64,000 nucleotides of DNA. It comes from Erysipelotrichaceae bacterium. Lineage in GTDB: Bacteria; Bacillota_I; Bacilli_A; RFN20; DUOF01. Shown here piece after piece: positions 1 to 8,350 of the stretch. The DNA is taken from assembly GCA_015058985.1 (NCBI GenBank), contig SVBH01000004.1, positions 34,236 through 98,235 of the forward strand, given 5' to 3'. Position numbers and translations under genes: made by a program. A model generated the notes under the pieces. The model ran no database searches. It was not told the DNA's origin and was given only the letters and a program-made list of their open reading frames with translations. Within the stretch, counting starts at the first letter, position 1, and each line of letters opens with the position of its first letter.

Positions 1-97
1 TACAATCATCTCCATTTTTATTATTATACCACACTAAAATGTTTTTTCTTTTTTATTTTAGTAAATAATAATATAATAAGTAAAATGAGGTATCGAT

Positions 98-1222
98 ATG
101 AGTGAAGTAATTGTTAAAAAAGTAACAAATAAAAAGGAACTAAAGAAATTCATCAAATTTCCAAATCAATTGTATAAAGACAATCCTTTTTATGTTCCTG
201 AATTAATCAAAGATGAAATCAAATATTTTGATCGAGAAAAAAATCCTTCTTATGAATATTGTGAATCTATTGAAGCATTAGCTTACAAAGATAATAAAAT
301 CGTAGGAAGAATATGTGGATTAATAAATCATCAATACAATAAAAAAATTAACGCAAAACACCTTCGTTTTAATCACTTTGACTTTATTGATGATTACGAA
401 GTCAGCAAAGCTTTAATTGACTTCATTTCTAAATGGGGAAAAGAAAAAGGAATGACCCATTTTAATGGTCCTATTGGATGCACGGACTTAGATAAACAAG
501 GAATGCTAATTGAAGGATTTGATAAACTTGCAATCAACTTTACCTACTACAATTATCCTTATTATATTCAACACTTAGAAAAACTGAAATTTGTTAAAGA
601 TGTCGACTGGGTTGAATATTTAATTAATGTTCCTGAAAAGATGGACGAAAGACTAGCAAAAATATCCAATTTCTTATTAGAAAGACAAGGATTTAAATTA
701 CTAAAATTTAGAAACGCCAAAGAAGCAATGCCTACCATTATTGAAGCATTCAATGTATATAACGACGCCTTTGCTAAACTACATGGGACAGTAAGACTGC
801 CTGAAAGACAAGTTAAGCAATACATCAACGATTACATCTCTCTTGCTAACTTTGACTATCTTTCTTTTGTAGCAGACAAAGAAGGTAAAGTTAAAGGATT
901 TGCTTTTGTTGTTCCTTCTATTTCAAAAGCATTACAAAAAGCAAAAGGAAGATTATTTCCAACTGGATGGTTTCATTTACTAAAATCTTTAAAAGTCAAC
1001 GATACACTAGATATGTATTTAATTGCAGTCAACCCTGGCGATCAAGGATTAGGATTAAATGGAATTATGATGGCAGATATCTTAGGTGCCGCAATTAAAA
1101 ATGGAATAAAATACGCAGAAACAGGACCAGAACTTGAAGATAATAATGAAGTTCAAGCACAATGGAAAAACTTTGAAAGAAAAATCATTAGAAGAAGACG
1201 TTGTTGGATAAGGGAAATATAA
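98..1222 (+). CDS. GNAT-family N-acetyltransferase-like protein
   Basis: 374-aa ORF; N-terminus KFPNQLYKDNPFYVPELIKDE and C-terminal acetyltransferase-like region AVNPGDQGLGLNGIMMADI; upstream gaggtatcgatATG. Confidence 0.6.
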   Translation: MSEVIVKKVTNKKELKKFIKFPNQLYKDNPFYVPELIKDEIKYFDREKNPSYEYCESIEALAYKDNKIVGRICGLINHQYNKKINAKHLRFNHFDFIDDYEVSKALIDFISKWGKEKGMTHFNGPIGCTDLDKQGMLIEGFDKLAINFTYYNYPYYIQHLEKLKFVKDVDWVEYLINVPEKMDERLAKISNFLLERQGFKLLKFRNAKEAMPTIIEAFNVYNDAFAKLHGTVRLPERQVKQYINDYISLANFDYLSFVADKEGKVKGFAFVVPSISKALQKAKGRLFPTGWFHLLKSLKVNDTLDMYLIAVNPGDQGLGLNGIMMADILGAAIKNGIKYAETGPELEDNNEVQAQWKNFERKIIRRRRCWIREI

Positions 1223-1223
1223 T

Positions 1224-1487
1224 ATGAATGATGCATTAAACATAAACTTAGCAATCGAATATTTAAAAGAAAAAGTAACTTTATTTACTATCATTGATAA
1301 AAATAAAATTTACTTCAAAGGAAATAAAGAAAAAGTTAGAGTATCCAACCCTAACTCAGCTTATACTATATCTTATGAAGAATTTAAAACTTTATACAAT
1401 AAACAAGAATTTTATATTTACACCGAGGAATCATTTGAAATAGATGCTTCAAGAGATGAAGAATATTATAAATGGAATCATAAATAA
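1224..1487 (+). CDS. hypothetical protein (87 aa), directly downstream of the GNAT gene
   Basis: ORF starts 1 nt after the preceding stop region; no family recognised. Confidence 0.5.
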   Translation: MNDALNINLAIEYLKEKVTLFTIIDKNKIYFKGNKEKVRVSNPNSAYTISYEEFKTLYNKQEFYIYTEESFEIDASRDEEYYKWNHK

Positions 1488-1513
1488 AAAAGTAGATTGG
1501 ATCTACTTTTTTT
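1486..1513. terminator. bidirectional Rho-independent terminator
   Basis: AAAAAAGTAGA-TTGGA-TCTACTTTTTTT between convergent genes. Confidence 0.75.
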
Positions 1514-1667
1514 CTTTATTCTCAATTCTTTCTAATAAATCTTTTGCTTTTTTTAAGTAAGCAAGATAAGATTCTCTATCATTTTTTCTTTCTGCAAACA
1601 GCATTTTCATTGCATAATATTGAAATTCTTCTTCTAGACTTTCAAATTTTTCTTTGTAAGTTTTCAT
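1503..1667 (-). CDS. small hypothetical protein, 54 aa (MKTYKEKFESLEEEFQYYAMKMLFAERKNDRESYLAYLKKAKDLLERIENKEKK)
   Basis: Manual reverse-strand translation; GAGGAAAT RBS; starts 2 nt after the 1669..3270 stop; not in ORF track because <60 aa. Confidence 0.6.
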   Translation of the reverse strand: MKTYKEKFESLEEEFQYYAMKMLFAERKNDRESYLAYLKKAKDLLERIENKEKK

Positions 1668-1668
1668 C

Positions 1669-3270
1669 TTATTTCCTCATCAACATACTTTCATACTTAT
1701 CCATTGAAGGAGATTGTAAAATATCAGAAAGTATTTCCTTAACATTTTCAGGTACATAATTTAATAAAGACTTATATACACTAATATTTTGCTCTGCATT
1801 TTTATCCTTCAAAGGATTAATTGATGATCGTATAATTCCCCCATAAGCATCCAAATCCAATTGACTTTTAGCCATTTCCATCTCATCAACTAACTCACGA
1901 GGACTCATTTTATGAACACCCTTTTCAAAAAATTGATACTTATATTTTAAAATTGGATAATCTTTATCAACAGACTTCATTACTTCTTCTGCTAGTTCAG
2001 GTTTTTCCATCATTGTAGATATGAAAGTTTGAAATAAAGATTCTAAATCAACTCTTTTAACATTGTCACCAATTATTCTAGTCATATCATGTCTAAATGT
2101 TTTTTCAAAGTTTAACTGATCTAAAACCTTAGATTCAACATCTGCTTTGGTATTAACAATTTGTTTTAAATACTCTGTTGGATTTGCTAAATTCATCAAC
2201 TTAAAATATTCAATTTGAGCTTTAAATTCAGCATCAAATTCAGGACTAAAACAAGCAATGTTACTACGATAATAACTATCATTTTGATAACGAAAAATGT
2301 ACATATGACGAATCAATTTATCCATCGCATATAAGTCAATATCAGGATCTTCTGCAATATTACAAGTTTTAATATTATGGTCTTGAATTGCGTGATTTGT
2401 TTCATGAGTACAATAAAAACCTAAATGAGATAAAGTATCCTTTCTAAACGATTTCTTATTTATAAAAGTTGTAATCTTATTATTCTTAGGATTCCAACTA
2501 GCATCAACCATATTGATACCCGCTTCAGGTATGTTATTCAAGTCAACAGAAACATAATCAATACCTTTATTATGTAAATCTGTTAAAGTTTTCGTTTTTA
2601 TTGAAGCTAAATACAACAAATCTTTACTTTTATCTCTATTAAAATAATTATCATTTTTTTCCTTCATAACAGGGTTATTCACTAACTCCACAGAGATTAG
2701 TTCATCAATAGAATTATATCCCATCTGATTAGCTAATTTTTGATCTATTCCTTCTACATAATTAGAAGAAAAAATCTCACTGAAAACTTGATTCATATTT
2801 TCTTCAATACCATGTTTTTGACAATATCCATCGATAAAATTGGAATCTTTCAAAACTGCACCAGGAACAATAGCAGCAGGTAAACCAAGTTCTAAAATTG
2901 TTTCTCTAAGTACTTTTCTTTCTTCATCATCTAACCAGTCATATTCTCTATTAATTCTTCGTAAAAAAGCTTGAAATGTATCATTAAGATTTTGTTCAAA
3001 ACTATCACCTTGCATTTTCTTTGCAAACATTCTTAAACAAAATGAATTAGTTACACGAAAAGCATTTTCAGGATTACCACTTATAAAAAATTCTTTCCCA
3101 CCAGGTAAAGAGGTAATATCAATTCCATTTTTATTAAGTTCTTTCAAAAAGTCATATAATTCATTTAAATATTCATTTCTACAATTTTCTAATGTCTTTA
3201 TTACATCAGGATCTTTAAGTTTTTCAGGGTTAGACAAAACTACATCTTTTAACGCTCTTATTTCTCCCAT
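1669..3270 (-). CDS. hypothetical protein with HExxH motif (HETNH), metallopeptidase-like
   Basis: 533-aa ORF; FYCTHETNHAIQDHN and downstream FSPEFDAEFKAQI as possible third ligand region; RBS gaggggtaat upstream. Confidence 0.6.
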   Translation of the reverse strand: MGEIRALKDVVLSNPEKLKDPDVIKTLENCRNEYLNELYDFLKELNKNGIDITSLPGGKEFFISGNPENAFRVTNSFCLRMFAKKMQGDSFEQNLNDTFQAFLRRINREYDWLDDEERKVLRETILELGLPAAIVPGAVLKDSNFIDGYCQKHGIEENMNQVFSEIFSSNYVEGIDQKLANQMGYNSIDELISVELVNNPVMKEKNDNYFNRDKSKDLLYLASIKTKTLTDLHNKGIDYVSVDLNNIPEAGINMVDASWNPKNNKITTFINKKSFRKDTLSHLGFYCTHETNHAIQDHNIKTCNIAEDPDIDLYAMDKLIRHMYIFRYQNDSYYRSNIACFSPEFDAEFKAQIEYFKLMNLANPTEYLKQIVNTKADVESKVLDQLNFEKTFRHDMTRIIGDNVKRVDLESLFQTFISTMMEKPELAEEVMKSVDKDYPILKYKYQFFEKGVHKMSPRELVDEMEMAKSQLDLDAYGGIIRSSINPLKDKNAEQNISVYKSLLNYVPENVKEILSDILQSPSMDKYESMLMRK

Positions 3271-3389
3271 ATTACCCCTCCTAATAATTTAATTATACTT
3301 CTAAAACTAAACTTATTCTATAAAACATTACGAATTTATTTAAAACTTCATCAAAAATAACATATAATTAACAAAAAAGGAGGCATTAT

Positions 3390-3929
3390 ATGCTAAGAAA
3401 TGAAGTAGTACTAGTAGATGTAAACGACAATGAAATAAGAAGTGAAACAAAAGAAAATGCCCATAAACAACCATTATTACATCGAGCATTCTCAGTATTT
3501 ATTTATAACAGCAATAATGAAATATTAGTTCAAAAAAGAGCAGCTCATAAATACCATAGCTCTAACTTATGGGCTAATGCTTGTTGCTCCCACCCAAAAC
3601 AAAAAGAAGACGTCAAAGAAAGTGCTAATGAAAGACTAAAAGATGAAGTTGGAATAGAGACAGAAATTGAAGAACTATTTTCTTTTACCTATCTTAATAA
3701 ATTCAATGACAATTTATACGAATACGAATACGATCACGTTTTCCTAGGAAAATATGATGGGGAAATCATTCTTAATGAAGAAGAAGCAAGTGAAACCAAA
3801 TGGATTAGTCTTGATGAACTCGAACAAGATTTAACCTTCAACCCTTTAAAATACGCTTCTTGGTTCATCATATGTGCTCCAAAAGTTATTCAACATTTAA
3901 AAAATCACTCAACGAGTGATTTAATTTAG
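3390..3929 (+). CDS. idi: isopentenyl-diphosphate delta-isomerase type I (Nudix)
   Basis: HRAFSVFIYNSNNEILVQKRAAHKYHSSNLWANACCSHP and YEYEYDHVFLGKYDG motifs; RBS aaggagg. Confidence 0.88.
   Translation: MLRNEVVLVDVNDNEIRSETKENAHKQPLLHRAFSVFIYNSNNEILVQKRAAHKYHSSNLWANACCSHPKQKEDVKESANERLKDEVGIETEIEELFSFTYLNKFNDNLYEYEYDHVFLGKYDGEIILNEEEASETKWISLDELEQDLTFNPLKYASWFIICAPKVIQHLKNHSTSDLI
3902..3922. terminator. terminator hairpin inside convergent idi/tspO 3' ends
   Basis: AAATCACTC-AAC-GAGTGATTT flanked by A6 (U-tract for the minus strand). Confidence 0.65.
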
Positions 3930-4385
3930 AATCCAACAAGCTAAATTCAAAGTAGTAGCAATACTTAACCATAAAGGATAAATGCAAAGTATATAACTAT
4001 AAACTTCACTTGATTTACATATTTCTTTTAACAACAATACACTTAGAATTAAATTCAAAATAATAACAACTAACCCCATAAATAAACCATTTAATGTAAA
4101 AAAGACTAAACACCATAATACATTCAAAATACCATTTATGATTAAAAGTGTTATTATTTTTTTATTGCTTTTCTCCTTTCTAACTAAGTGAATAGTATAA
4201 AAAATAAATACAGTGTAAATAATTGTCCACATTATAGGTATAAAAGCATTAGGAATCCATTCAGAAGGCCTTTGCAATGTTTCATACCAAGCCATACCAT
4301 TATCTACAAAAATCCAACCTAATAAAGCTACTAACAGTATCCCAAAAATAGGAATACCATAATCTAATAACTTTTCTCTATTCAT
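3921..4385 (-). CDS. TspO/MBR family protein
   Basis: WYETLQRPSEWIPNAFIPIMWTIIYT, NGILNVLWCLVFF, YPLWLSIATTLNLACWILN. Confidence 0.8.
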   Translation of the reverse strand: MNREKLLDYGIPIFGILLVALLGWIFVDNGMAWYETLQRPSEWIPNAFIPIMWTIIYTVFIFYTIHLVRKEKSNKKIITLLIINGILNVLWCLVFFTLNGLFMGLVVIILNLILSVLLLKEICKSSEVYSYILCIYPLWLSIATTLNLACWILN

Positions 4386-4500
4386 ATTAATATTTTATGT
4401 AAAAAATCATAAATTATACATTTATATTTTCCACATTATAACTCTCCATAAATCACACTCTTTTATCACTATGATAAACTTTTAAATAGGAAGTGAAATT

Positions 4501-5079
4501 ATGAAAAAAGTATTCTTGTTTTTATATCCAATAAACGAATATTTCCAATTCTATAAATATTATGAAACCCAATATCAAAATCCCTTAGAAATATTAAATC
4601 AATCAATTAATCAAAGATATCGCAATAAAGGATATGAAGTTGTCTTTGCTCTTTTTCCTGATACTAATCTATATGGTATAAACAAGCATGAACAAGACCA
4701 AATAATTTACACTGATATCACATTAGAAAGTTTCATAACTAATCCTGTTCCTGTTTATCCAAACGAACAAAAACTAATAAATCAAATAGGTAATTTCAAT
4801 AAAATCGTCCTAGCAGGATTTCATGAAACAGATTGTGTTAAAAGGGTTGCCCAATATTGCTATCAGCAAGGATATGATACCCTAATAGATATTGATCTTA
4901 CAGATAATTTTTTCGTTTTAGCAAAAGACACCAACTATTTTAAAATTGATGAATATAATCCAATAAAACTTAAAGAACACTTATTATCAAAAGATCCAAG
5001 TGCTAAAAGACTTCTAACAAGAAAATACCAACACCCAATGTACAATATGAATATAGGAAACAAATACAAAAAGAAATAA
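4501..5079 (+). CDS. hypothetical protein, possible isochorismatase-like hydrolase fold
   Basis: 192-aa ORF; NKIVLAGFHETDCVKRVAQYCYQQGYDTLIDIDLTDNFF resembles the G..x.DxCVxxTA...G.x..v..D pattern; aggaagtg RBS. Confidence 0.4.
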   Translation: MKKVFLFLYPINEYFQFYKYYETQYQNPLEILNQSINQRYRNKGYEVVFALFPDTNLYGINKHEQDQIIYTDITLESFITNPVPVYPNEQKLINQIGNFNKIVLAGFHETDCVKRVAQYCYQQGYDTLIDIDLTDNFFVLAKDTNYFKIDEYNPIKLKEHLLSKDPSAKRLLTRKYQHPMYNMNIGNKYKKK

Positions 5080-5212
5080 CAAATCTTTTTTTGTTGCTCA
5101 AACTCAAACATATTTGATTTAATTCTATTGGATTACTTTTATTATCTATCTAAAATTTCTGTGTATATATAAAATATCTATATAAAATTCCAACTAGATG
5201 GTATAACAAAAA

Positions 5213-5234
5213 AACACCTTAATAACAAGGTGTT
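5213..5234 (-). terminator. terminator downstream of tRNA-Glu(CTC)
   Basis: minus strand AACACCTT-GTTATT-AAGGTGTT followed by TTTTT. Confidence 0.75.
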
Positions 5235-5249
5235 CTATTTTTTATTTGG

Positions 5250-5323
5250 TGACCTGTACGGGATTCGAACCCGTGAATGCATCCTTGAGAGGGATGTGAG
5301 TTAAGCCACTTCTCCAACAGGCC
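5250..5323 (-). tRNA. tRNA-Glu (anticodon CTC), CCA encoded at 5247-5249
   Basis: cloverleaf GGCCTGT...ACAGGTC; anticodon arm CATCC-CTCTCAA-GGATG; T-arm GGGTTCGAATCCC. Confidence 0.88.
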
Positions 5324-5432
5324 AAGTCAACATTAATAAATATATATTAATAATAATTTTTTTTCAAGTAAAAGAAAACTGTTTCTAAGTTTATGTTTAT
5401 ATGCTAAAATCGAATCAGAAGGAAGTGATTTT

Positions 5433-5792
5433 ATGCGTTTAATTAAATTAGCATTAGTTTTATTAATTTCTTATTTTATTTTAGCTTATTATAATATTTT
5501 TAGTGTTGAACACGGTTTTATGAAAAAGGAAGCTAATTTTGAATTTTTTGATGTTCTTAAATTAGATGATGTAGAATCATTTAAAAATCCATTTAAGGAT
5601 GATAAATACATTGTAACTTTTGAAATTAAAGATAAAGTTTATTATTCTACGGTTACTGAAGATGAACTAGAAGCATTAGATGTTTCTCTTGCATTCATTG
5701 ATGAAGAAGTAGAACATAAATCACTAGTCCCTGCGATAGTTGGTGCAGTAGGAATAGTGGTTGTTATCTTATTTGTAAGAAAAAGAAGGTAG
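5433..5792 (+). CDS. hypothetical membrane protein (119 aa)
   Basis: TM segments at both ends; ggaagtg RBS; stop lies inside a terminator hairpin. Confidence 0.55.
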   Translation: MRLIKLALVLLISYFILAYYNIFSVEHGFMKKEANFEFFDVLKLDDVESFKNPFKDDKYIVTFEIKDKVYYSTVTEDELEALDVSLAFIDEEVEHKSLVPAIVGAVGIVVVILFVRKRR

Positions 5793-5804
5793 TCTCTACC
5801 TTCT
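5784..5804. terminator. bidirectional terminator between convergent genes
   Basis: AGAAGGTAG-TCT-CTACCTTCT + T run. Confidence 0.85.
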
Positions 5805-5808
5805 TTTT

Positions 5809-6597
5809 TTATCCCAATGTTATTTCTAGTATCATCATAACTATAAATCCTAACATAAAGCCCCAACTACCAAAGTGAGAATCTGATGATAGTTTTGCAT
5901 CTGGGATTAAATCTTCGATTGTAACAAAGATCATTGCTCCTGCGGCAAAAGCCAACATCCAAGGCATAATTGATGATAAAAGATTTGCTACTAGTAATCC
6001 TACTACAGCAAATAAAGGTTCAACTATGGCACTTAAACTGCCCAAGACAAACGCTTTATTTTTACTTCCAGTTTCTTCTTGTAAAGGTAAAGCAATAGCA
6101 ATTCCTTCTGGAAAGTTTTGGATAGCAATACCAATTGCTAAACTTAAAGCAGATAAATAAGCTGATAATGTTCCTATTTGCATCGCACTTGAAAAAGCTA
6201 TACCTACTGCTAAACCTTCTGGAATATTATGAATCGTTACTGCTAAAAATAGTTTTTTAGCCTTACTTAAATGATTCTTTGGTCCTTCTTCCATCATTTG
6301 ATTTTTATGAATATGAGGAACAAGTTTATCCATGACCACTAATAGTAATGCTCCTAAAATAATTCCTACTGTAATAGGAACAAAACTCCAATTACCCCAA
6401 GAGGCAGAATCCTCTATAGCAGGAATAATAAGGCCAAATACTCCGGCAGCAATCATCACTCCTGCTGCAAATCCTAAAATAGAGGAATTAACTTTTGGAT
6501 GTAATTTTCCTTTGAAAAAATAAACACATAGACTACCTAAAGCAGTAGATAAAAATGTAATAAATATTCCTATTATTAAGATCAATGTTTTACTCAT
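5809..6597 (-). CDS. ZIP family metal transporter
   Basis: HNIPEGLAVGIAF and QNFPEGIAIALPL motifs, 8 TM-like segments. Confidence 0.88.
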   Translation of the reverse strand: MSKTLILIIGIFITFLSTALGSLCVYFFKGKLHPKVNSSILGFAAGVMIAAGVFGLIIPAIEDSASWGNWSFVPITVGIILGALLLVVMDKLVPHIHKNQMMEEGPKNHLSKAKKLFLAVTIHNIPEGLAVGIAFSSAMQIGTLSAYLSALSLAIGIAIQNFPEGIAIALPLQEETGSKNKAFVLGSLSAIVEPLFAVVGLLVANLLSSIMPWMLAFAAGAMIFVTIEDLIPDAKLSSDSHFGSWGFMLGFIVMMILEITLG

Positions 6598-6618
6598 AAT
6601 AATCCTCCTTTTTAAAAA

Positions 6619-6640
6619 AGTATTCTATCACTAGAATACT
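6619..6640 (-). terminator. terminator downstream of gltX
   Basis: minus strand AGTATTCTA-GTGA-TAGAATACT-TTTTT. Confidence 0.8.
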
Positions 6641-6646
6641 CTTAAA

Positions 6647-8311
6647 TTATAACTTATTAATTACCTTATTTATTCTTTCAGTGTATCCTTTTACACCTAA
6701 GATTTTTAAGATAAAATATAGATTTGGAGTTTGTTTTCTAGTAGTAATGGCAATTCTTATGATTTCTGCGACATCTCCAATATGTCCTTTAAATGCTTCT
6801 TTGTTTTTCTTATATTCTTTAACATTAGCAGCAAAACCACAAGAAGAGGCAATTTCTTTTAAGTTAGCAAACCAATTCTCTTCATCTAAATCCATATTGT
6901 TTTTAGCAATAAAAGTATTTAAGACATTCTTAATATCTTCTTTGGCAATATTTGGATTCCAAGGTAATTCGTTATTTAACATCTCATTATAGTAATCATC
7001 ATAGAAGAACTTAATAGACTCTTTGATATCACCATATTTTTCATAGTCTTTACGAGGATTTTCTTTTTCCCTTTCAATATTCATAATAGATTTGAAATAT
7101 TCGAAATCTCTTTCAATTAATCCTTGTAATTCTTTGTCAAATTTCTTAGACCACTCATAAGTCTTTTCACTTATTTCTTGAGAATTCATTCTACTTAAGA
7201 CTTCTTTACAAATAAAACTTACTTTACCCATATCAAATAAAGCTCCATCTAAGCTCATCTTATCAAATCTAAATGGGAAATCAAAAATAGAAAGGTTTTT
7301 GTTTTCTTCTCTCCATTCCTCAAAGTTAGAGTTTACAACAGTCATTAAATATTCTAAGAAACCTTCAGTAGGATAACCTGCTTCAATAAAGAATGATGTA
7401 GCAGCTTCTTTGTCTTTTCTTTTAGAAAGTTTTCTTCTAGTACCATTTTCATCAATCTTCATAATAACAGGTAGATGACAATAAGCAGGCGCTTCCCAAC
7501 CTAATGTTTGGAAAAGTTGTAAGTGAATAGGTAAACTTGGTAACCATTCTTCTCCTCTTATAACATGAGTTGTACCCATGAAATGATCATCAACTAAGTG
7601 AGCAAAGTGATATGTTGGTAATCCATCACTTTTACAAATAACGATATCTTGATCATTTTCAGTGATATCTACTTGTCCTTTGATTTCATCATATGCTTTA
7701 TATTTATTTTTTTCATTTCCTTCAGATTTAAATCTAATAACATAAGGTTTTCCCTCTTTTATCAATTTAATTGCTTCCTCAGGGCTAAAATGATGGTATT
7801 TTGCATAGATTCCATAGTAACCTGGTCTTACTTTATTAACTTCTTGAACTTTTCTTAACTCAGTTAATTCTTCTTCAGTGCAAAAGCAAGGATAAGCTTT
7901 ATTTCTTCTAATCATTTCTTTTAAAACAATATCATAGATTTCTTTTCTTTTAGATTGAACATAAGGTCCATATATACCTTTTTCTTCGTCTCCAAAATAA
8001 CCTTCATCATTAACTAAACCAAAAACTTTTAATTGCTCAATTAAATCCTTACCAGAACCTTCAATCTCTCTTTTTTGATCTGTATCTTCAAGTCTTATAT
8101 AGAAAACACCATTACTTTGTTTAGCAGCAATGTAATCTACTAAAGTTACAAATAAAGATCCAGTATGCAAAAAACCAGTAGGAGAAGGAGCAAATCTAGT
8201 TACTCTTTGACTCTTATCTATATTTCTAACAGGATATCTTTTTTCTAAATCCTCTAAAGTTTCAATAACATTAGGGAATATTAAATCAGCTAATTCATTA
8301 TATTTATCCAT
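6647..8311 (-). CDS. gltX: glutamyl-tRNA synthetase
   Basis: RFAPSPTGFLHTGSLF, IRLEDTDQKRE, RRKLSKRKDKEAA class I aaRS signatures. Confidence 0.92.
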   Translation of the reverse strand: MDKYNELADLIFPNVIETLEDLEKRYPVRNIDKSQRVTRFAPSPTGFLHTGSLFVTLVDYIAAKQSNGVFYIRLEDTDQKREIEGSGKDLIEQLKVFGLVNDEGYFGDEEKGIYGPYVQSKRKEIYDIVLKEMIRRNKAYPCFCTEEELTELRKVQEVNKVRPGYYGIYAKYHHFSPEEAIKLIKEGKPYVIRFKSEGNEKNKYKAYDEIKGQVDITENDQDIVICKSDGLPTYHFAHLVDDHFMGTTHVIRGEEWLPSLPIHLQLFQTLGWEAPAYCHLPVIMKIDENGTRRKLSKRKDKEAATSFFIEAGYPTEGFLEYLMTVVNSNFEEWREENKNLSIFDFPFRFDKMSLDGALFDMGKVSFICKEVLSRMNSQEISEKTYEWSKKFDKELQGLIERDFEYFKSIMNIEREKENPRKDYEKYGDIKESIKFFYDDYYNEMLNNELPWNPNIAKEDIKNVLNTFIAKNNMDLDEENWFANLKEIASSCGFAANVKEYKKNKEAFKGHIGDVAEIIRIAITTRKQTPNLYFILKILGVKGYTERINKVINKL

Positions 8312-8350
8312 TTTCTAACCTCTTTTCGTTCGTTAATTAGTATACACTAA

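Noticed and set aside
1190-1224. Frameshift in the GNAT gene C-terminus (RRRRCWIREI)
   Set aside because: The ending is compatible with this family and the next ORF starts immediately with its own ATG; no evidence of continued homology in another frame.
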